Origin: Amylostereum areolatum
Lineage: Eukaryota; Basidiomycota; Agaricomycetes; Russulales; Stereaceae
NCBI GenBank assembly: GCA_012932865.1
Contig: SAXG01000022.1
Span: forward strand, 434,001-498,000
Length of the DNA: 64,000 nucleotides
Reading direction: 5' to 3'
Positions within the stretch are counted from its first letter, which is position 1, and the number at the start of each line of letters is the position of its first letter. The notes under the pieces were generated by a model. It did no database searches. It worked only from the letters and a program-made list of their open reading frames with translations, and had not been told where the DNA came from. Of the stretch, positions 56,883 through 64,000 are shown in pieces. A program made the position numbers and the translations under genes.

Positions 56883-57074
56883 CTTGATTTGTCAGCCACA
56901 GCGCTTTGTATTGATACAGTGCCCGACCAGCAGTCTCCAGTCCGTCGTCCAGCTCTCCACAATGGCATTGGATTTAGCGAAAACAACCCGCCTTACTCCC
57001 AGTACGTGGTTCCTTCTCTCTTTTTCCTACACAACCCTCTGGTACTCATGTTGCTGTAATCTGGGATCGCAGTA

Positions 57075-58715
57075 ATGCCGGCCGCCCAAGCTCGTTCAAT
57101 CCATGTCAACGATTCACAGCCAATTTTCAGCCGAATCCCTATTGAGATCCTCAGTATGATCGCCTCGCTCATCCCTCCAGATTTTCGAGGACGTGGTGCT
57201 CCTGGAATAGCTCTTTCACATGCATGCACTCGATGGCGTCAAATTGCTCTCTCCTGTCGGGACCTTTGGACGGAAATCCCTCTCCAACATCCTGAATGGA
57301 CACAGCTGTGCCTCGACCGTTCCCGGCCTACTCTAATCTCCATCGCGGTCAACGGAGAGTACATCGAACGTGGTTCGCCATACTTTCAGGCAACTACTCT
57401 AGCTCTTTCCGAAATGCTGCGTGTTCGAAACCTGGACATAAGCACCTACGGAGATGAAGACGCAAGGCTTATTCTTCCACTCATCTCCGAATCACCCGCA
57501 CCTCATCTAGAGGAGTTATATCTGACATTCTACGACGTCGACGATCATGTCGATATCCCTCTCAACATATTCTCCGGCGATGCCCCATCCAAACTCCGGA
57601 TTTTGAGCCTTTTTGCCTGCAATATCCCATTTGACAGCCCGCTCCTTCTTTCCGGGACCCTCACAACAATCGAACTCTCATCTTGCGACATTTGGGATAC
57701 GGTTGACGAGATGGTCGAAACACTTTCGCACTTTCACACCGTCGAGTCTTTCCTCCTTGACTCGTGCACGATACTAGAGGACATGACACCCTCCTCCATG
57801 CATACGCCTCGGTCCGTCAAATGGCCTCAACTTAGGTATTTCACCGTCGGTTCAACCTTCCCGGAAACCATGACACTCTTCCACTATCTTGATCTTCCTC
57901 CAAATATTGCTACCCTTAGTCTCTACGGCGAGCCGTCCGATAATGGCATGCCTGAAGGTATCGGCGACATCATTATCTCCTCTCTAGCGCAACATTTTGC
58001 TCCACTTTCAAACGCAGGCTTGAGCTGTGACCTGCTTCGACTGCGTCTCTTTCGGGACCACTTTTCCGTGGACGGAAATTGGTCCCGCGAAGATGCCGCA
58101 AAGGGCGATACATCCCCTTACGGTCACAAGACCACATCCTTCATAATTCCTCGGTGGGCATGGTCATGGGGCAGCGAAGGTACTCGCAAGTCCCGCGAGG
58201 TTCTCATGGGTATCTTCGATCTTCTTCCTTTCATCACTCGCACCAAGGCCTTGTACTTGTCCTCCGATGTCAATTTCCTCAAGTCCCCAGAGGAGTGGCG
58301 CATGCTCAGCCACTTCTCGCTTGCCGAAACAGTGGAAATATCTGGTTGCACCGCGTTTACTCTGGTGTCATGGCTTCACGCCTCGTCCCACAATTTGCAT
58401 TTCCTTTTCCCCTCCCTCCACATCCTTCGACTTGACGACGTGGACCTACAACAGGCGGCAGATACCGACGTTCCATCCGTCTTCAATTGCATGCTGACAG
58501 CTCTGGGAAGCTCTCCATCGTCAAAGTGCGTGGAACGTGTGGAGATACGGAGGAGCGACGTGAGCGAAGCCAACATCGCCATCTTACAAGGGCTCCTAGG
58601 AGAAGATGGCGTACTTTGGGACGGCAAGACGGAGGGTGCGGGCGGATCTCTTCGGGTTATGCGCAAACATCGGATCGCGAAGCGTGAGGCTGCATCAAGG
58701 GGTATTGCAACCTAG
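57075..58715 (+). CDS. F-box/LRR-type protein
   Basis: Single-exon 546-residue protein from ATG 57075. An F-box-like motif sits at about residues 17-70: FSRIPIEILSMIASLIPP, then SHACTRWRQIALSCRDLW and TEIPLQ, typical of the very large Agaricomycete F-box families. The rest is leucine-rich and irregular (LSEMLRVRNLDIS, LRILSLFACNIPF, TTIELSSCDIWD, IATLSLYGEP), consistent with LRR-like substrate-recognition repeats. It presumably acts as an adaptor of an SCF ubiquitin ligase; target unknown. An ATG-containing upstream region (56884-57074) has open frames but no domain. Confidence 0.85.
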   Translation: MPAAQARSIHVNDSQPIFSRIPIEILSMIASLIPPDFRGRGAPGIALSHACTRWRQIALSCRDLWTEIPLQHPEWTQLCLDRSRPTLISIAVNGEYIERGSPYFQATTLALSEMLRVRNLDISTYGDEDARLILPLISESPAPHLEELYLTFYDVDDHVDIPLNIFSGDAPSKLRILSLFACNIPFDSPLLLSGTLTTIELSSCDIWDTVDEMVETLSHFHTVESFLLDSCTILEDMTPSSMHTPRSVKWPQLRYFTVGSTFPETMTLFHYLDLPPNIATLSLYGEPSDNGMPEGIGDIIISSLAQHFAPLSNAGLSCDLLRLRLFRDHFSVDGNWSREDAAKGDTSPYGHKTTSFIIPRWAWSWGSEGTRKSREVLMGIFDLLPFITRTKALYLSSDVNFLKSPEEWRMLSHFSLAETVEISGCTAFTLVSWLHASSHNLHFLFPSLHILRLDDVDLQQAADTDVPSVFNCMLTALGSSPSSKCVERVEIRRSDVSEANIAILQGLLGEDGVLWDGKTEGAGGSLRVMRKHRIAKREAASRGIAT

Positions 58716-59009
58716 TAGTCACCCTCGGTTCGTTTTGCCATTTTCTTCAGATTGCTATGTACATACTAACAGACTTGACATCAGTGGGGAATATCTTTCA
58801 AATGACAGCAATTAAGCCTGCCCAGCACCATCTCTCCCATCTTGACACTGATTCGTGACGCGTACACTTTCGTCGTCGTGCCACGGTGGACCAAGATACA
58901 GTTATCAAATGATCAGTTTACACACGTAAGCCCAGTATATATCTAGAAGTACGAAATCGAAGCCGAGTCCTGCCCGCCTATCACTTCGGACGATAAACTG
59001 ATATATCCC
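58716..59009. other. Convergent 3' intergenic region
   Basis: Between the F-box stop and the chitinase stop. Nothing recognised. Confidence 0.4.
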
Positions 59010-61495
59010 TCAGCATGCACCCTTGTCGACCCACACATCCGCTACAATTCTTTGTCAGTGTATCTTCTCCTGAAAGGGGATTTGAACAGACCAGAGCCTC
59101 CCGGGGTGTCGCCTTCGGTCCACCACTTCGCAGACCAAAGATGGCCGCCTGGAAAGTACGCTCACATCAGGAGGCGAAGATTCAAGAGAAAAGTATGTGA
59201 AGGTATACCGTAGGTCGCCTTGTTACCTCCGACATAAACGGTCTGGAGAAAAAAGTGTGTGAGATCCAAGTGGAAGGAATCAGAATCGATGCAGGCGTAC
59301 GGAGGCGGACCATGCGGTGACCCCGGCACATGAGCCAGTTCCGGGATTCGAAGTCGAGGTCGGCTGGGAGGTGGTCGAGGTTGGCTGGGAGGTGGTCGTG
59401 GTTGGCTGGGAGGTGGTCGTGGCCGTTGGGGACGTGCCCGGGGAAGAGCCCATCTGATTACGGATGTTGTCCCATTTGCTGTTGGGGTAGCTGAAATGGA
59501 ACTAGGTTAGCCCTGCACATGTCCTACATGCGTGAATTATGTGAAGTACTTCAGGTGGTTCTATAAAGGAATGCGTTTAAATAGGTCCTGCATAGGACAA
59601 TATACGTTGGATAGACTTACCTGTGTTTGGTCCAAGTTTCCATACACGCCCGACGCGGTGCCGACGAGAGAATCCGAGCCAACCTTGTCCGTCGAAAGCT
59701 AAGGGAAACCGGTCACCGAGAGAAACACAGATCACAGGACACGGGAGACTCACAGTCCCAAAACATAGTACCGGCCATGCCTTTACTCAGGACGTACTTT
59801 GCCTTCGTCTTGACGATGTTTGGGGTGTCGTATGATACCAGTTCCTTCTTGGCTGAGTCGTACGAGTAGCTTGTCACGTCTGTGGTATTCTCGAAGACTT
59901 GAGCGCCGGCAAGAGGCAGGGCTGAATAAGAGTATATGCCCGCTTCGGTCGTTCCAGGACCAATCTTATGGAGTGCATGAGGGAAGCTTTTTCGGACAAA
60001 GATGAATCATCCTCACCCCATTATAAGAAGCACCTATACCCACGGTCTCCTCGAACGCACGTCCATACAAGGGAACCCCCATGTTCATCTTGGCGGGCGT
60101 CGCGCCTTGGGAAAAGTACCACTGTACTGCCTTATCTGTAGACACTCCTGTGCGCACGCCACCGTATAGGTTGGCTTGGTTATCTGTCTACACCCTGCAG
60201 TCAGTAGGATTGTCTATCACCAGAAGAACGTCAGTTGATCACGTAGTTTAGCCAAGATCCGGCATAGTCATAGGCCTGAGTACGAAACACGTTAATATGT
60301 AAAGGACAAGACAAAACAGTGGACACGCACCATCAGATTCCAATATGTCAAGGCCTTATCCATCTGCGGAACCTTGAGGTATTGATAGTTGGCAGCACCA
60401 GCGGCCACAGCAACCTAGCAGCCCTCGTGTCAGAATGTACGCTGTATGCGTATGTAGAACATTGTCCTCACCGAAAGCTGGTAAGGTACAGAGTCACCGT
60501 TCGACTTGGCCAGGTCATCGAATGCGGAGCGAAGCTCGGTGAAAAGGTCTGCGAGGCCCTGACCCTGCGCGTCATTGGCGGGATACTCGAAGTCGATGTC
60601 GCTATCGAGCCATGATAAACGTAAAGGACGAGAACGAAGAAGCGAAGGCGTACATTCCGTCGAAGGCGTAATCAGAGACAAGCTGCACGGCGTCTTTGAC
60701 GAAGGTGGCTCGTTTTGAAGAATCGGTTATGAATGAGAAATGGTTGTCTTGCGAGTAGGTCCAGCCCCCGACAGATAGAAGTGTCTTGAGATTTCTGGAG
60801 GAAAATCAATACTCTTCTGTGCTGATGACAAAGGATGAATCATTCACCGGTTCTTTTGCTTTAGCAGGTAAAGCTGCAGGAAGGGGGATGTTATCAGAAC
60901 GTCATTGACCTGACTCAGTATTCAAGCATACCTGTTTCAAGCATCCGTACAAGTTATTGCCAGTTTCGTCCCAGGAATCACCGGCAAAATGTTTCTAGGC
61001 AGATGATCAGTCGACATCATCTGGACGACGGCGCTGGGACTCGGACTCGGAGCTCACCTGCTCATCTGCATATGAATCAGTCAACTTGACGTTTCCCGTG
61101 TCGGCGGTGACATCCGCAAATGCATAGTTGATATGCGTCAAGGTTGAGGGGACGATGTCCGTGGGTTCTTAAAGACGAATCAGCACATTGATTGCCGGTA
61201 CAATACATACAGTACACCCACGGAAATTCGCGCCATAGATACCCCTAAAGGTACAACGTCAGCGTTGACAGGAAGGACAAAGACATTACGCTCACCAGTT
61301 TGTGAAATATCCAGTGGAGACCATTCCAGAGGCACGTTTCTGGATGGACTGGGGCTGGACATCAGCGGGCTCGGAGGCACTGCCAGTAAGGGCACCCTTG
61401 TAATTGGCCGGGCGATGCATGACCTGTGTCGCGCTCGCGAGGGTCGCAAGGGCAAATATGCCAACAATGAGCTCCAGGAATGACGAGCGAGCCAT
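59010..61495 (-). CDS. Secreted GH18 chitinase with C-terminal CBM5/12
   Basis: The ATG at 61495 opens a signal peptide ([17 protein letters not shown]) and a probable propeptide ending QKR, then VSTGYFTNW of the GH18 barrel. Later exons on the minus strand read [37 protein letters not shown], the catalytic motif SDIDFEYP (DxDxE: D-I-D-F-E, general acid Glu), [20 protein letters not shown], the AYDYAGSW segment, [12 protein letters not shown] and [14 protein letters not shown] Thr/Ser/Pro linker built from TTTSQPT-like repeats leads to a chitin-binding module ([20 protein letters not shown] across an intron, then [14 protein letters not shown] and DVWVDKGAC), stop at 59010. Ten or more introns. 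Hydrolyses beta-1,4-GlcNAc polymers in wall remodelling or chitin nutrition. Confidence 0.93.
59359..59428 (-). repeat. Tandem repeat encoding the chitinase linker
   Basis: Three to four units of about 24 nt (GGTTGGCTGGGAGGTGGTCG and variants) coding TTTSQP(T) repeats. Expected to vary in copy number between strains. Confidence 0.85.
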
Positions 61496-62588
61496 GGCTA
61501 ACGAAACGACTCCTGAAGCGAGGGGGGCTGTTGGGTAAGGACCATCGAATGCCGTCTTTTATAATGGACCGGATGATCTCGAAGAACTATTTGGTGCTTC
61601 GGTAGCAAAGCTGCCACGTCGTATGCTCTATACGTCGAAGACGCGCAAACAAGCATGGTCGTAAGACCCTCGCAGATACGATGAGCGGGAGATTGGGTCG
61701 TGGTTTTCCCTACGTGACCAGATCAAGTGAGCTTCGAGGCACATTGGTGAGTTTGCAGCATATGTCCCCAGCTCTTCTCGAGAGCTAGAGAAACGCAGAT
61801 CAGATGAACGGCCACAAGAGGGGTGGAGATATGCCGCACCGTGAGTATCGTGCCCTCTCCATCCCAGAACGGTATGATGGCTCACGATGAGAGCCGCATT
61901 GTCTTGATATCATTGCATCAGTCAACGCCTAGGACCATGCTTCTCTGATAGTAGTGCCAGAATGCAGCCGCCTCGGAAATGGAAAAGGGCTTTGTCTCAC
62001 TGAAGTTTACAAAGGTGTAGTTTCGGGGGTTCTCCTGCTTTTGTCCATTTGAGACTTGAGAGTTCGGCCCTAGTATTGAGCACACATGCAGGTGTAGGCA
62101 GGTGTCCTTTGTTGAGGTCCCCGTTTGGTGATTGAACGATATTGCGATCATGCTGAAAGAAAAGGCACACGACCACGGAGCCCCGGCGGCGAGCATCGGT
62201 GCCATGGCACAATAAATCGCCGCTCGTTGAAGCTTCAAGACCGATGTACTAATGCAGGCAGTACTGGCGAGGTTGCTCCTTTGGTCCGGTTCATATGGCT
62301 CTACGTGAAGCGCCGTCCGTTACGATTCGTCTCGCGAGATCTTGCAATACCTCCGTTATTACTCGAGGGAGGTGGCCGAGAGAAAACATCGAGTCCAGAG
62401 ATTTGTAGAAGGCCACGAGAACTAGTGTAGCACTTGTGAATAACGGGTTTGGAGGTTGGAGCTGGAGAAGAGACTGAGGAGAGGCAAGTTCAAGATGTCG
62501 ACGGCCCGGGGACGGAACCATGCGTCAGATAAGATAGGATAAGATAAGATTGCCAGCACACTTACGAAGTCAATTGAATTCAACTGGT
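61496..62588. other. 1.1 kb without recognised gene
   Basis: Contains the chitinase promoter at its left end and a short GATAAGATAGGATAAGATAAGAT array near 62525-62550. Open frames of up to about 100 codons on both strands lack recognisable domains. Confidence 0.5.
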
Positions 62589-62596
62589 CCTGCACA

Positions 62597-63674
62597 TAGT
62601 CTCCCCAAGGCAGACGAGATATTTCGTCAACACTTCTCAGGCTCAGGATCCTCTTATCTGGCGTCTGCTTTCATTACGGTGGGTGTTACCGAGTGCGCGA
62701 GGGAATTGTGATTGCCGAGCTTCGGCATGTCACGTGCACTGGAAAGCAGAATCTGTCTAATGTCCAACAAGCGTCGAGCTGAACACCCTCCGAGCACAAT
62801 ACGTTGGTTTCTTCCAAGTCCAATCTGATTCATTATGGAAAAGAACTCATATGTGGGAGGAGCACAAGGCTTGAAGTTTAAATAAAAATGGAGCACTAAT
62901 ATAAACCAGTGAACCATGATCAAGCTCAAGTTGAGTTACTGAGTAGGGTCCAGTAGTACACCACGCCTTCCGATGTAAGTATGTTGGCATATTCTCGGAC
63001 TCGAGAGGCTGAATCTCTCAAGTCAACAAGATGAAAATGTACCTATGGTATTCCCGACTCGGGCCTCGGCAGCTCCTCCATCATTCTTCTTCCAAAGGCT
63101 TCATGTATTTTGTAAGTTGTGGATGAGGGTTGAGACCTTGGGACATGGTACGAAGTGCCAGTGTATCCGCTGCGGATCCAGTGGAGAAAGTATAGGGATC
63201 TCGAAGGCCTGCTGACACCTGTAGCGTCGGTGGGCCTTCGAGTCAACCACGAGTAGCGAGGCATCCACAACTCGATCGGCCTTTTTTACTCGAAAGGATG
63301 CTGTGTAGGATATGCATACGCACCTTGCGTCGCCTCGTGCTACCGTTTTATCATGAGCCAGGGTAGCTCCAAGAAAGCTCCCAGGACTTGAAGAACACTG
63401 CGACTTTTGTTTATCGCGCGTGGAAAGCGCGGTCTCTGTTTGAACTTTCTAAGCTAAGGCGGGAACATGTTGAATGACAATAAAGAGGTAAATGTACCAG
63501 TAGCCGTCGATGTCTCGACTGCCATTAACTCGTTTGGTTTGCGTCTCGTCGTCAACTCAGATCAGTTAGTCTAAACAATATTTCTCTGTGGTAACCTGTC
63601 TCGATAAGTCCTCTCAGCCAATCAGCGAGCTCCCCCTATCACTCGACAAGCGCGTCGCGGAGAAAAGCAGACTA
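62597..63674 (-). mobile_element. 1,078-bp TAGTCT element, copy B, with intact 8-bp TSD
   Basis: Same length as copy A in the opposite orientation, starting TAGTCTCCCCAAGG and ending AAAAGCAGACTA. Flanked on both sides by CCTGCACA (62589-62596 and 63675-63682), a perfect 8-bp target-site duplication that fixes the element's ends. Its right end is 103 bp upstream of the next ATG. Confidence 0.93.
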
Positions 63675-63777
63675 CCTGCACAACCGTCAGCGTACGTCTG
63701 TGTACCTATCGACTCGGATATGCTCTAGAATCACCCACTTACTACCGTCCAAAGCAATTCCACACGGATTTCGGACA

Positions 63778-64000
63778 ATGTCCGGAAGTTCAGGCTCGCA
63801 CTCCAGATCCAGCGAAGACCTTCTGCTCGAGGAACGGGATCGGTCTGGTCCCGGTTTCACCAGTGGTCCTCCATCTCCTCCTGAGCAGGATAACGAGGAA
63901 TGGGGAATACACAGGGCACGCTCTTCAGACGACGGCTTTGTGTCTCATTTCAAGAGGCCGTGGGCTCGTATCACCCACCGCTATCCCAATCTAGGCCTTC
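63778..64000 (+). CDS. Unrecognised protein, N-terminus only (cut by window edge)
   Basis: ATG at 63778 starts a frame open to the window end (about 74 codons): MSGSSGSHSRSSEDLLLEER, then a Pro/acidic stretch (FTSGPPSPPEQDNEEWG) and HFKRPWARITHRYPNLGL. The Ser/acidic-rich start followed by RPWARITHRYP resembles the cytosolic leader of a membrane protein whose first membrane segment would come next, but I do not recognise the family. Copy B of the 1,078-bp element sits in its promoter. Confidence 0.6.
   Translation, partial: MSGSSGSHSRSSEDLLLEERDRSGPGFTSGPPSPPEQDNEEWGIHRARSSDDGFVSHFKRPWARITHRYPNLGL

Noticed and set aside
59359..59428. CRISPR-like repeat array
   Set aside because: Contiguous coding repeats of a Thr/Ser/Pro linker in a eukaryotic chitinase, with no spacers.
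62597..63674. Classifying the 1,078-bp element as hAT from the 8-bp duplication
   Set aside because: Duplications CCTGCACA, TGAACCTC and AGATGCGT lack the nTnnnnAn pattern, and TAGTCT does not fit the usual hAT terminus. Left unclassified.

Overview
This window is nuclear DNA of a filamentous basidiomycete, most likely an Agaricomycete. Genes are compact and split by many 45-65 nt GT-AG introns. Host genes include a class II myosin, an Spf1-type P5A ATPase, BRF1, an RBM18-like RRM protein, a SIRT5-like sirtuin, a GH18-CBM5 chitinase, a cytochrome P450 and a large LRR/F-box-type protein. The species cannot be named from the sequence.

Layout. 1-3.5 kb: the 5' half of a P450 gene (minus strand, cut by the window edge), then relics of a GMC oxidoreductase and a second P450. 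4-27.9 kb is a conserved housekeeping block: P5A ATPase (-), GTPBP1/2-like N-terminal-domain protein (-), E2 ubiquitin-conjugating enzyme (+), myosin II (+), initiator tRNA-Met (+), haloacid dehalogenase-like hydrolase (-), tRNA-Asp (+), BRF1 (-), aldo/keto reductase (-) and an Ada/AraC-type protein (+). 28-53.8 kb is a transposon-rich block around a HyuA-only 5-oxoprolinase gene and a sirtuin gene. 54-64 kb returns to host genes: RBM18-like (+), two more tRNA-Asp genes, F-box (+), chitinase (-) and the start of an unrecognised gene (+).

Mobile DNA. A 1,078-bp non-autonomous element with TAGTCT ends and an 8-bp target duplication occurs three times. Copies A (28086-29163) and C (33377-44072, interrupted) are inverted relative to each other and have exchanged flanks, which shows that the 29164-33376 segment, carrying the oxoprolinase gene, was inverted by recombination between them. 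Copy C is split by a 9.6-kb chromovirus-type LTR retrotransposon (33740-43352, minus) with TSD AGTAC. A second LTR element (45163-53707, plus, TSD ACTTC, LTRs differing by one indel) sits in the last coding exon of the sirtuin gene. Both LTR elements carry a 10-nt primer-binding site, 2 nt inside the 5' LTR, complementary to a site in their own LTR 34 nt downstream of a TATA box. This is the arrangement expected for Tf1-type self-primed reverse transcription. The 9.6-kb element also carries about 2.6 kb of unusual ORFs (coiled coil, CCHC zinc knuckle, single-pass membrane segments) between pol and the 3' LTR. A 350-bp Tc1/mariner-like MITE lies between two tRNA-Asp genes.

Data caveat: nearly every single-base frame break I could place in an otherwise conserved ORF (myosin, both retroelements, the P450 relic) is an extra base (+1), which may reflect residual insertion errors in the assembly rather than biology. 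Exon boundaries were read by eye. Spans are reliable to the ends stated, but internal exon structures of large genes are only partly verified.
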